From positions 22,006-69,252 of the forward strand of contig NZ_VKDE01000035.1 of the NCBI RefSeq assembly GCF_007097485.1: a stretch of DNA of 47,247 nt. Direction: 5' to 3'. The notes beneath the pieces are model-generated. The model made no database searches. It saw only the letters and a list, made by a program, of their open reading frames with translations, and had not been told where the DNA came from. The translations under genes and the position numbers were made by a program. The DNA comes from Carboxylicivirga sp. M1479. Lineage in GTDB: Bacteria > Bacteroidota > Bacteroidia > Bacteroidales > Marinilabiliaceae. Position 1 is the stretch's first letter. Every line of letters starts with the position of its first letter. Below are positions 37,904-46,087 of this stretch, piece by piece.

Positions 37904-38134
37904 TTACAGACGACTCTGTTGGTCTTACAAACGCCTCTTCCTTTCTTACATATAAGGCTGACGCCTTTACAAACGATGCTGGCGACCTTACATAGGCCAC
38001 TGCCAGCGATACATACGCCTCTGGCGGTCTTACATACGCCTCTTCCGCTCTTACATAGAAGGCTGACGCCTTTACATACGACGCTGGCGACCTTACATAC
38101 CCATCTTCTCCTCTAACACACGCCTCTTCCTGTC
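37904..38134. repeat. 21-bp tandem array, 11 units with 105-bp higher-order repeat
   Basis: The array fills most of the 284-bp gap between the SpoIID and DUF4922 genes. The anchor TTACA (or close variants) recurs at 37904, 37925, 37946, 37967, 37988, 38009, 38030, 38051, 38072, 38093 and 38114, always 21 bp apart with no indel. The 16-bp cores repeat at every fifth unit: ACGCCTCTTCC in units 2, 7 and 11; AAGGCTGACGCCT in 3 and 8; ACGAYGCTGGCGACC in 4 and 9. In one minus frame it reads as seven-residue units (YVRSPAS, YVKASAF, YVRAEEA, YVRPPEA) and in the DUF4922 frame as CKVASVV-type units after two stop codons. No start codon precedes either frame. Units are contiguous, without CRISPR-like spacers. 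Confidence 0.9.
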
Positions 38135-38136
38135 AC

Positions 38137-39081
38137 TCATACACCATCAACTATTTCCTCAGCCAATAATGCACTATCGTGTTCACTCATACACACCTCA
38201 TCAAGTATGGCTGTCACATCACTGGCTGTTATCTTCTCAAAATCCTCGGCACGCGGCGTTATAAACACACCTCCCATATCCACCGAGGCAGGACTTAATA
38301 GTATTTGCTCATCTCCCTTTGCAAAATAACATTTAGGACGATGCAATACACGAGGAAACACATGAACCACATACTCGCCCGATTCGAAATAAGTCAATAC
38401 ATTGAGCATAGGCTCCAACTCATCCATCTGTTGTTCAAATAAAACCTTATGCAAATGATCGAACAAGCTTTTTATCGCAATTACATCACTCCCCTTAAAA
38501 CTGATTACCCCACGATGATAGTTTGACCAAGTATAAACCTCAATGCCTTTGTGATTAGCGATCAGCTTCGTAAACTTTTCTCTTTTAAAGTCATCTTCAA
38601 GAGGCAAAAAACCCTTATTACCTGCCTGAAAATGGAAATGATCAGGCGCCGAAGCACCACATTTTGGCCCATTGTAAAACAAGGTAAAATCATTAAGCTC
38701 CCGAGCTAAATCAAGCATGGAAGAAAAATAGGGCTCAATTATCTGCACAGTATGCTTTTGATGCGGAATGGTCAAATGCTGCTGAAATATGGGAAAGGGA
38801 TTTATCAAGATGGAATAATTACCAAACTCAACACCCTCCTGCTCCGCTGGACGATTTTTAGCGCATAAAAAACACGAACGCTCCTGAATGGACTGAGCAT
38901 CTACCTTGGCCGAAGACGAACGAATGCGTTCAGGATTGAATTGAACTTTCACTTCTGCACCTCCAGGTAAAGTCAATGATTTCGTCCTTACCTTTTGCAA
39001 GCCAGCGTAATTATTAGCCGCCAGCTCCCATTTCTGAAGCTGACTATTAATAAGTTGTTTAGTTTGATGCAATATGCTCAT
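38137..39081 (-). CDS. DUF4922 protein, GalT/HIT-like nucleotidyltransferase fold (predicted)
   Basis: This 314-residue protein has ILINPFPIFQQHLTIPHQKHT (about residues 91-111) and FYNGPKCGASAPDHFHFQ (about 135-152). The second block is very like the active site of galactose-1-phosphate uridylyltransferase and the HIT family (a H-x-H-x-Q motif, His148, His150, Gln152). CFLCAKNRP with Cys70 and Cys73 may bind zinc together with later residues. The fold suggests transfer of a nucleoside phosphate between sugar phosphates; the true substrate is not known. It lies between SpoIID and the GT2 gene on the same strand, within the salvage cluster. Confidence 0.85.
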   Translation of the reverse strand: MSILHQTKQLINSQLQKWELAANNYAGLQKVRTKSLTLPGGAEVKVQFNPERIRSSSAKVDAQSIQERSCFLCAKNRPAEQEGVEFGNYSILINPFPIFQQHLTIPHQKHTVQIIEPYFSSMLDLARELNDFTLFYNGPKCGASAPDHFHFQAGNKGFLPLEDDFKREKFTKLIANHKGIEVYTWSNYHRGVISFKGSDVIAIKSLFDHLHKVLFEQQMDELEPMLNVLTYFESGEYVVHVFPRVLHRPKCYFAKGDEQILLSPASVDMGGVFITPRAEDFEKITASDVTAILDEVCMSEHDSALLAEEIVDGV

Positions 39082-39184
39082 TAATATTTGCTTTGGTTTT
39101 AGTCAAACTATTATTTAGTCTCTACAAGAAAACTCAGATATTTCTCAAGTGCTTGAATGGAAAAGTTAAATTTCAAGGCTTGGT

Positions 39185-39234
39185 CTTTTTGAAAATCAAG
39201 GAGTTTACGTTTGTAAATGACTGTTTTCAAAAAG
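39185..39234. repeat. Nested inverted repeat
   Basis: CTTTTTGAAAA (39185-39195) and TTTTCAAAAAG (39224-39234) are perfect complements. Inside, TTTAC and GTAAA flank GTTT at about 39204-39217. It lies in the 233-bp gap between the GT2 and DUF4922 genes. It could be an RNA hairpin or a small palindromic element. No T-run follows on the minus strand, so a simple terminator is doubtful. Confidence 0.5.
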
Positions 39235-39314
39235 GGCGTAACGAAGAATTATAAATCACGAATTCCTCTAAAAGCATAACAAGACATGAGTAAATTGGAC
39301 TTTTCGGGCAAGCA

Positions 39315-40778
39315 CTATTTAGTCGCTTTTGCCACCAATTGCTGCCGTGCTTTTAGCTCCATAGTGCGTATTTTATCCTTGTAAAAATTATGAGCATTCA
39401 TTTTGTTAATATCTAATGATGCATCAGAGTTGTCATCCCAACGACGACACAAATACAAAGGATTATAAATGCGACCGATTTGATATTCGCGACTGATGTT
39501 TAAGCCCAGAGCATAATCCTCTCCATAACTGGTATTGGGTACTTTTACTTCGCGCAACACTGGTGTATAAAACGCTCGTGGAGCACCCAAGCCATTAATT
39601 CGCAAAGCATTATTACGTCCATTCTCTGGCGTCCACTCCTTGTGATCAATTAATCCAGGCGGAATCTCTTCCAAATCGAAGTTTACCATTTGATAGCTTC
39701 CCACCACCATGGCACAGTTCTGCTCGTAAAAAGCATTCACAACTTGGTCGATTACGGTTTCATCAATGTACAAGTCATCGCTATCCAATTGAATGGCAAA
39801 CTGACCGCATTGAGCGTGCGCCACCCCCACATTCCAACATCCACCAATACCCAAATCCTGACGATCAGGGATCACATGGATCAAACGCTCATCCTTATAC
39901 GATTGAATTATTTCAGTGGTTCTGTCGCTGGAATGGTTATCGACAATTATCAGGTTAAAAGAAAATTGTGTTTTCTGTTTTAATACCGACTCAATGGCAT
40001 CACCGATGGTTTTTTCACGATTACGAACCGGAATGATCACCGATGCCTCCACCGGAAACTTCATCTTATCAAAAGCAATCGCTTTAAATTCAGGTTTAAG
40101 AAAGCCACCAATTACTTTTAAGTGAGCAGTACACGCCTCTTCCATTTCAATTTGTCGGTCTCGGTTACGAGGATCGACATAATCAAACATTTTTTCGCCC
40201 GATTTTCGGGTATCCAGCTCCACTTCGGTGTACAACAATTCGGGCAGATGCAGGAGCTCTTTTTGTTGCGATACACGCAAACGCAAGTCATACAAGGCCG
40301 CCATTTTATAGTTAACATCCATGGCCTCAACCGCCTCTTTGATTGTTTTAGTAGGAAATAACAATAAAGAGCCAAAGTTAAAATCATCGCGTAAACTACC
40401 ACTCTGATAATCAATCAGCGGATGGGCTTTCATAGTGCATTCTTTCTTCTCATAATAATCGGCGTACACCATTCCAGCATTGGTATCGGCACAACACTTC
40501 ATCATGCGTTCAATGGCATTCATGCCAATGCTTAACTGCATGCCTTTCGTGTATAGAACCACATAATCGCCCTCAATGCCAGGTATAAGTTGCTTCCATG
40601 TTGCAGTTGCATCAAGGCCACCCTCAGCCACTACCACTTTAGCCCCCTCAACCAATACCTGTTCTTTGGCTATGACTAAAATATTAACTTGAGAATAAGC
40701 CTCTTGAAATGCATCTATCGTTGGCCTCATCTCTACCTCATCGGCATAAGGCAAAATGCATGTTATCTGTTCAACCAT
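39315..40778 (-). CDS. Family 2 glycosyltransferase with two GT-A-like halves
   Basis: This 487-residue protein has no membrane segment. The N-terminal half (about 1-230) has GT-A-like parts (EQITCILPYADEVEMRPTIDAF, GDYVVLYTKGMQL) but its DxD-type motif is poor. The C-terminal half (from about residue 244) is a normal GT2: ASVIIPVRNREKTIGDAIESVLKQ, LIIVDNHSSDRTTEII, QLDSDDLYID (DSDD metal motif) and SYGEDYALGLNI with RRWDDNSD at the end. It lies 6 bp after the amidase gene stop on the same strand, so they are co-transcribed. The sugar donor and acceptor are unknown. Confidence 0.88.
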   Translation of the reverse strand: MVEQITCILPYADEVEMRPTIDAFQEAYSQVNILVIAKEQVLVEGAKVVVAEGGLDATATWKQLIPGIEGDYVVLYTKGMQLSIGMNAIERMMKCCADTNAGMVYADYYEKKECTMKAHPLIDYQSGSLRDDFNFGSLLLFPTKTIKEAVEAMDVNYKMAALYDLRLRVSQQKELLHLPELLYTEVELDTRKSGEKMFDYVDPRNRDRQIEMEEACTAHLKVIGGFLKPEFKAIAFDKMKFPVEASVIIPVRNREKTIGDAIESVLKQKTQFSFNLIIVDNHSSDRTTEIIQSYKDERLIHVIPDRQDLGIGGCWNVGVAHAQCGQFAIQLDSDDLYIDETVIDQVVNAFYEQNCAMVVGSYQMVNFDLEEIPPGLIDHKEWTPENGRNNALRINGLGAPRAFYTPVLREVKVPNTSYGEDYALGLNISREYQIGRIYNPLYLCRRWDDNSDASLDINKMNAHNFYKDKIRTMELKARQQLVAKATK

Positions 40779-40784
40779 GGTATC

Positions 40785-43775
40785 TTATTTTTTCTTTTTG
40801 TCGTTCATAAAATAATCCAGAATCTGCTTCACCAAGGCATCTCGCTGGCTATTGGCTGTTATTGTTTCTATGGGAAATCCCAGCACCATTGCCTTGTAAG
40901 CACCCGAATAAAGCGTAGCTGCACTAGCATTATTTTCGGCATAACGCAAGGCAGTTATTGTCTCTTTACCAACAGGCTCAATAGCGTCAGGAGCTTCCAC
41001 CGTATAAATATGCGGCAGGTAAGTAGTATTAAATCGCCATCTTCCCTTTAGCATGGTGGCCTGATCATTGCAAACAAGCTCTCCCAATTTAGAGGCATGA
41101 TTACTGCGCCACTTAAAGTGTAAAACATCGGCAGCAAAATCTTTGGCTTGCTTATCTTTCGTCAGATGAATATCGCTTCCCACATACGCCCCACTCAATA
41201 GCACATGCTGCCCATTAGCTGTAACTTGCTTTAGCTTATTCATTAATTCATCGGTATATAGCTTGTACTTCTCTGTCTGTTTATTAGGCGATACGCTTGT
41301 TTTTTCCTCTCCCGCAATAATGTCTATCACTGGAAACAAAGATGCATCGTACTGCTCTTGCTCAAAAGCCTCATCACTCACCGACACAAAGCTATAGCCG
41401 GCCCTTAAAATAGATTGTCCATGGATGATGGTATTATCAAAGCTATTCCCTTTAATGAATTGCCCCTCCGCATCGGCATAACTAGCACCCCAACCTGGGC
41501 TATCGTCATCTAACCAAGGCGAATCCCTATCGAAATCGTACTGATACCCAGTAAAGGCGTAATCATATTTATCTGGCACCCCTTGATCGTTCCACCAGGC
41601 AACACCAGCAAAGTTTCCCTCATCAACAAATGCAGGAGCACTAACCCTGTCAAAGGCATTTACCACCAACACCGTTTCTGCGCGTCGTCCAGCAAATCCT
41701 AGCGACAGCACTTCGCTCGGAAAGCTTTCTCCACCCTCATTTATGGCCGTAACTTTATAGCTGATTATTTCTCCTTTTTTAAGCTTTGGCAACTGATAAG
41801 TATTTCCTTTTACAACAGTTCCATTATCAAAACCCTTTGTTCCCTTGCGCGCATATACTTTGTAATATTGTGGTTTAGCCGTTACTTCCAGGCTATCTTC
41901 TACAGCCTGCCAGGTTAATTTATAAGCCTTTTTATCTGGCACAATGGCCAAATGATCAACAGGCAGAGGCTGCACCACATAGTCGCGCCCATCCTGAAGT
42001 GCTAAAAAGCGAAGCATGCCCTTGTAAATAGATCTACATACATCAAAACGAAACTGAGGGTCGAGACCATAGCGCATATCCGCCAGGTTCTGGTGCGATA
42101 AAAGCTCCAAAAGCATGGTGGGAACATTGGGGCGCCAAGCCTCAGAATACTGCTTATCCCACATTGCCCGACGAGTCCACTTCGAATTATACAAGGTACG
42201 AATATCATCCACCAACTGCGTTTGTATCAAATCCGTTAAATCACGACTGACCAACTTACTTTGTCCATTGGAAAAATATCCACTATCGAGCTCAGTACTA
42301 TAAATACCAAGCGTTCCTATTACCGAGTCATTTGGTGTTACGCCAGCATCGGTATGAAATGCAAAAGCCAAATCAACAGGCAAACCAAGCCCATTTACTT
42401 CCGCTCCCTCAGTTGGTTTCATCAGGTAGTTCAACCACTCGCCCCTACTCTGGTAATCATCCTTATAGTCACTTCGCTCCTTGTTCAGGCTATACACCAG
42501 CGTATCGGGCATACCAGCATACTGCATCCAATAGCGTGCCGCCTCCATGTAACGAGGCCGCTGCGAAGTCTTCCAACCAAAGTGATTCGTTTCGACTTTT
42601 GCTTTCTCATTTGAGCTACCTATAGCACTTACCTCCTCTTGGGTAGGATGCCGAGCCACGTGCCCCATACCTCCACCAATCTTAAGCGCGTCAACTGACA
42701 CCACTCCATTCGCTTCAAGCTCTATCAACACCGATTGCTCTTGTACAAAATGGAACTTACCCAAATAAGCCCATGTGCCGCCACCCATTGTTTGATCAAC
42801 GATAAAAGTGGATGAACCGCCACTGTGATGAATTGTGTATTTTACCTCTTTGGCATTATCACTTGCGTGCAGATAAGAAATATAAACCGCGTATTCGCCA
42901 TCGTGAGGGACTCTAGCTCTGTAGTTGGCGACAAGGCCATTGGCATTTGTTACTTTTAAAGATGAGCCTTTTACAAATGGATTATCCCCAGTAAACAACG
43001 TGTCGACAGCTTTAAACCCTATCTGCTCATCAAACCGGATGCCTTTCTCCAGTTTTAAACTTGCTCCTTTGGACGCAATGTCATTATCTATAATTATTTC
43101 ATTTGATTGAAAACAGCGCTCCTGCGGCATATATAAATAAGCACCAGCATTCTCGAGCATTGGCACCAGGTAGGGCATCACATAAGCCATGGTAAAAATA
43201 TCCTCCACCGTACCGTACAAGCGGGCTCGCTGCCACTCCCAACGATCAAGTGTTGATTCGTAATACCAACCATGACTGTGCCAAAGGGCAATATGATTCG
43301 CACTTAAGCCCTTGGAAAACCACTCCTGCTCGCTATTCGTGATGTATTTCGAATGCTTGCTACGAGCAGTAAAACGAGAACTATCGATCTGTGATCGGTA
43401 GTAATTGGGAATTAACTGTTCCAGCTCGTATCCATTAGCATACACTTTTACATTATAACTTTCCAATTTGTTTTGATGAAGCATTTCAAGACTTTGCTTA
43501 AAAACACTCACGTTATCCTCTCTCCAAGGGGTGTACGATAATGGTTTACTAAAGAAATAGTTTATCTCAGCCTCATTCACATCAATACTAAAAGAGTCAA
43601 GCACACATTCGCCCAAATGCCCCCGCTCCACTACAGGACTTTGCCAAGCTTTTAATTGCTCTTGGTGTTGCCGATGTATATCTGAAACATTCAACTGTGC
43701 ATGCGTGGACACCAGCAAACAACTCATAAGCACCACTAATATTGAAACTCTGGAAAGCGCATTGTTTTTATTCAT
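40785..43775 (-). CDS. Secreted N-acetylmuramoyl-L-alanine amidase-like protein with golvesin-type domain
   Basis: ATG at 43775 (MNKNNALSRVSILVVLMSCLLVSTHAQ) gives a signal peptide and 996 residues. The Amidase_3-like fold is interrupted: IALWHSHGWYYES (about 160) resembles the first zinc His region, a golvesin/Xly-type beta domain (YRARVPHDGEYAVYISYLH ... VSVDALKIGGG, about 285-370) follows, then LAFAFHTDAGVT (His about 473) and MLLELLSHQN (Glu about 557). A fibronectin III-like part (TAKPQYYKVYARKG ... YKVTAINEGGESFPS, about 640-695) is followed by a 250-residue C-terminal domain. It should cut the MurNAc-L-Ala bond in the periplasm. It is first in its operon with the GT2 gene. Confidence 0.85.
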   Translation of the reverse strand: MNKNNALSRVSILVVLMSCLLVSTHAQLNVSDIHRQHQEQLKAWQSPVVERGHLGECVLDSFSIDVNEAEINYFFSKPLSYTPWREDNVSVFKQSLEMLHQNKLESYNVKVYANGYELEQLIPNYYRSQIDSSRFTARSKHSKYITNSEQEWFSKGLSANHIALWHSHGWYYESTLDRWEWQRARLYGTVEDIFTMAYVMPYLVPMLENAGAYLYMPQERCFQSNEIIIDNDIASKGASLKLEKGIRFDEQIGFKAVDTLFTGDNPFVKGSSLKVTNANGLVANYRARVPHDGEYAVYISYLHASDNAKEVKYTIHHSGGSSTFIVDQTMGGGTWAYLGKFHFVQEQSVLIELEANGVVSVDALKIGGGMGHVARHPTQEEVSAIGSSNEKAKVETNHFGWKTSQRPRYMEAARYWMQYAGMPDTLVYSLNKERSDYKDDYQSRGEWLNYLMKPTEGAEVNGLGLPVDLAFAFHTDAGVTPNDSVIGTLGIYSTELDSGYFSNGQSKLVSRDLTDLIQTQLVDDIRTLYNSKWTRRAMWDKQYSEAWRPNVPTMLLELLSHQNLADMRYGLDPQFRFDVCRSIYKGMLRFLALQDGRDYVVQPLPVDHLAIVPDKKAYKLTWQAVEDSLEVTAKPQYYKVYARKGTKGFDNGTVVKGNTYQLPKLKKGEIISYKVTAINEGGESFPSEVLSLGFAGRRAETVLVVNAFDRVSAPAFVDEGNFAGVAWWNDQGVPDKYDYAFTGYQYDFDRDSPWLDDDSPGWGASYADAEGQFIKGNSFDNTIIHGQSILRAGYSFVSVSDEAFEQEQYDASLFPVIDIIAGEEKTSVSPNKQTEKYKLYTDELMNKLKQVTANGQHVLLSGAYVGSDIHLTKDKQAKDFAADVLHFKWRSNHASKLGELVCNDQATMLKGRWRFNTTYLPHIYTVEAPDAIEPVGKETITALRYAENNASAATLYSGAYKAMVLGFPIETITANSQRDALVKQILDYFMNDKKKK

Positions 43776-43802
43776 AAAAGGACTTAAGCACATTTAACAA
43801 AT

Positions 43803-43832
43803 CAAAAATAGCAAGATTTTCACTAGGTTCAA
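43803..43832 (-). promoter_or_regulatory. Bacteroidota-type promoter for the amidase gene
   Basis: On the coding strand TTG (43830-43832) is followed after 19 bp by TATTTTTG (43803-43810), a good fit to TTTG-N19-TAnnTTTG. The predicted leader is about 22 nt before the ATG at 43775, which also supports that start. Confidence 0.55.
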
Positions 43833-44048
43833 TTCTTTTTAAAGCTGCGATTTATCCACCAATATCGATATCTTTACAATTCATACCGTTTGGTCAATAA
43901 AATGAGCTTTATTTTTAACTGCGTTTCAATAACGCTCTTTATTGATTCTACGGCATTTACCATTGTACATCCATATTTCGCCTAAGGCTCAATCTGAATA
44001 ACAACTGGTATAACACAGCAGAATAGAGTTCAAACAAATATCTTATAA

Positions 44049-44888
44049 ATGATACTTATAGCAGACAGTGGATCAACAAAAACAGAATGGCGCCTCATTA
44101 ATCCATCAAACAACAACTCACAAGTCTGTATTACTGATGGCATTAACCCGTTTTTCCAAAGCTCTGAAGACATATACCAAAGCCTAGAGAACAAATACAC
44201 ACTTCTAAAAACAGAAATTCAGGCGCTTCACTTTTATGGCGCAGGTTGTGCTAACGAAGAAAAAAATAATGTCGTGAAGACTGCCCTTAGTCAGTTTTTT
44301 AATGCCGAATCGATTACGATTAACAGCGATTTACTAGGAGCAGCCAGGTCTTTATTTGGCAATAAGGCAGGTATTGCCTGCATATTAGGCACGGGTTCCA
44401 ACTCCTGCTACTACAACGGAACTGATATTATTGACAATGTATCGCCTCTTGGTTTTATTATAGGGGATGAGGGCAGCGGTGCTGTATTGGGCAAAAAACT
44501 GATGGGCGACATCCTTAAGAATCAACTACCCCAGGAAGTGATCAGACTTTTCTATGCAAATTACCAAACCGACAGAGCCGAAATTCTTGATAAAATTTAC
44601 AAGCAGCCTTTCCCCAATCGTTATCTGGCTCAATACACTAAATTTATATCTGCCAATATACATATTGATGAATTGGAACAAATAGTTATCAACTCCTTTA
44701 AAGAGTTTATACAGCGTAACCTACTACAGTACCCCAATGCTGCAGAAATGAAAATCGGTTTTATAGGTAGTATTGCCCATTATTTTGAGCCTCAATTACA
44801 CAAAGCACTTTACGATTACCAACTACTCCCTGGTACCATCAGGCAAACACCAATGGATGGTCTGGTTGCTTTTCACATGAACTCATAA
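44049..44888 (+). CDS. BadF/BadG-type ATPase, N-acetylglucosamine/MurNAc kinase-like
   Basis: This 279-residue ASKHA-fold kinase has the phosphate-1 loop ILIADSGSTKTEWRLI (about 2-17), the phosphate-2 loop ACILGTGSNSCYYNG (about 112-126) and GFIIGDEGSGAVLGKKL. Such proteins include N-acetylglucosamine kinase and Tannerella MurK, which makes MurNAc-6-phosphate. In this setting, next to amidase, NamZ and AmpG genes, phosphorylation of imported MurNAc or GlcNAc is likely. There is no MurQ etherase gene in the window. It is divergent from the amidase gene, with a strong terminator behind it. Confidence 0.88.
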   Translation: MILIADSGSTKTEWRLINPSNNNSQVCITDGINPFFQSSEDIYQSLENKYTLLKTEIQALHFYGAGCANEEKNNVVKTALSQFFNAESITINSDLLGAARSLFGNKAGIACILGTGSNSCYYNGTDIIDNVSPLGFIIGDEGSGAVLGKKLMGDILKNQLPQEVIRLFYANYQTDRAEILDKIYKQPFPNRYLAQYTKFISANIHIDELEQIVINSFKEFIQRNLLQYPNAAEMKIGFIGSIAHYFEPQLHKALYDYQLLPGTIRQTPMDGLVAFHMNS

Positions 44889-44890
44889 AA

Positions 44891-44915
44891 AAGGGATGAC
44901 ACACGGCCATCCCTT
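44891..44915. terminator. Bidirectional intrinsic terminator
   Basis: AAGGGATG (44891-44898) pairs with CATCCCTT (44908-44915); A-run before and T-rich sequence after let it serve the kinase gene and trxB, which converge here. Confidence 0.8.
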
Positions 44916-44937
44916 CAATATTTAGTTTATCACTTAC

Positions 44938-45939
44938 TTAATCTTGCTCTGCCAAGAAACGTTCTGCATCAATTGCAGCCATACATCCTGATCCAGCAGC
45001 AGTAACTGCCTGACGATATTGATCATCCTGAACATCGCCACAGGCAAATACTCCTGGTACGTTGGTTCTAGATGACCCAGGTACAGTTTTGATATAACCC
45101 ACATCGTTTGTATCGATGTAATCAGCAAAAATATCAGAGTTTGGCTTATGGCCAATACCTAAGAAGAAACCATCAATAGCGATTTTTACTTCTTCCTCTT
45201 CTGGCGTACCCATATTTTTCACTAAAGTGGCACCTTCAACAACACCATCGCCAAATAAACCTTTGGTTTGATGCTTCCAAAGCACTTCAATATTTGGTGT
45301 ATTAATAGCACGATCTTGCATTACCTTTGATGCACGGAATACATCACGACGTACGATTAAGTATACTTTCTTACATAAGCCAGCTAAATACATCGCCTCT
45401 TCCAAAGCCGTATCGCCACCACCGACTACGGCAACATCTTTACCGCGATAGAAGAATCCATCACATGTAGCACAAGCTGAAACACCAGAACCAGCATATT
45501 TAGTCTCATCTGGTAAACCAAGGTATTTAGCTGTTGCACCTGTTGCAATAATTAAAGCTTCTGTTTCAATTACTTTATTCCCATCAACAGTTACTTTAAA
45601 AGGGCGTTGACTTAAATCAGCAGAAGTAGCCATACCAAAGCGAACATCGGTACCAAAACGCACTGCCTGATTTTTTAAATCTTCCATCATTTCAGGACCA
45701 GTGGTACCAGATGGGTAACCAGGGAAGTTCTCAACCTCGGTAGTTGTTGTTAATTGTCCGCCAGGCTGCAGACCTTCGTACATTACAGGACTAAGATTTG
45801 CACGCGATGCATAAATTGCTGCTGTATAACCTGCTGGTCCAGAACCAACAATAAGTACTTTTGTTTTTTCTACTTCTCCCATATCTTTATTATCGTTTTG
45901 TGGAGCATCTAGATTCTCCAGATTTCCAAATAGCGCCAT
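44938..45939 (-). CDS. trxB: Thioredoxin-disulfide reductase
   Basis: TrxB passes electrons from NADPH through FAD to thioredoxin. It has VLIVGSGPAGYTAAIYASRA (FAD, about 28-47), the redox pair CATC in SACATCDGFFY (Cys156, Cys159), DVAVVGGGDTALEEA (NADPH) and VFACGDVQDDQYRQAVTAAGSG (FAD). The first 19 residues before MGEVEKTKVLIVG are not conserved-looking; the start could be the Met at position 20 (45882). Length otherwise normal. Confidence 0.96.
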   Translation of the reverse strand: MALFGNLENLDAPQNDNKDMGEVEKTKVLIVGSGPAGYTAAIYASRANLSPVMYEGLQPGGQLTTTTEVENFPGYPSGTTGPEMMEDLKNQAVRFGTDVRFGMATSADLSQRPFKVTVDGNKVIETEALIIATGATAKYLGLPDETKYAGSGVSACATCDGFFYRGKDVAVVGGGDTALEEAMYLAGLCKKVYLIVRRDVFRASKVMQDRAINTPNIEVLWKHQTKGLFGDGVVEGATLVKNMGTPEEEEVKIAIDGFFLGIGHKPNSDIFADYIDTNDVGYIKTVPGSSRTNVPGVFACGDVQDDQYRQAVTAAGSGCMAAIDAERFLAEQD

Positions 45940-46087
45940 AATATCTAAGTATTAATATTTCTGAATAAGTTGTAAAACTACTAATTTTCGCATTCCCTTT
46001 CAAAATATATGCCGCACTTAAAATTATGACATTTTACACGGCCTTTTATCTGAATATGACATCTTTGTCAGAATTTACTGCCAAAGC

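Noticed and set aside
37844-38116. Plus-strand open frame of 90 codons across the 21-bp array
   Set aside because: It starts inside the SpoIID gene on the opposite strand, is pure low-complexity heptads (LHTPLPL-like), and follows from the repeat itself. No ribosome site.
37904-38134. CRISPR array
   Set aside because: Units are 21 bp and contiguous, cores are related to each other at every fifth unit, there are no unique spacers and no cas genes.
43776-44048. RNA gene or small ORF in the gap between amidase and kinase genes
   Set aside because: Only AT-rich sequence and the amidase promoter were seen; no stable fold or coding frame stood out.
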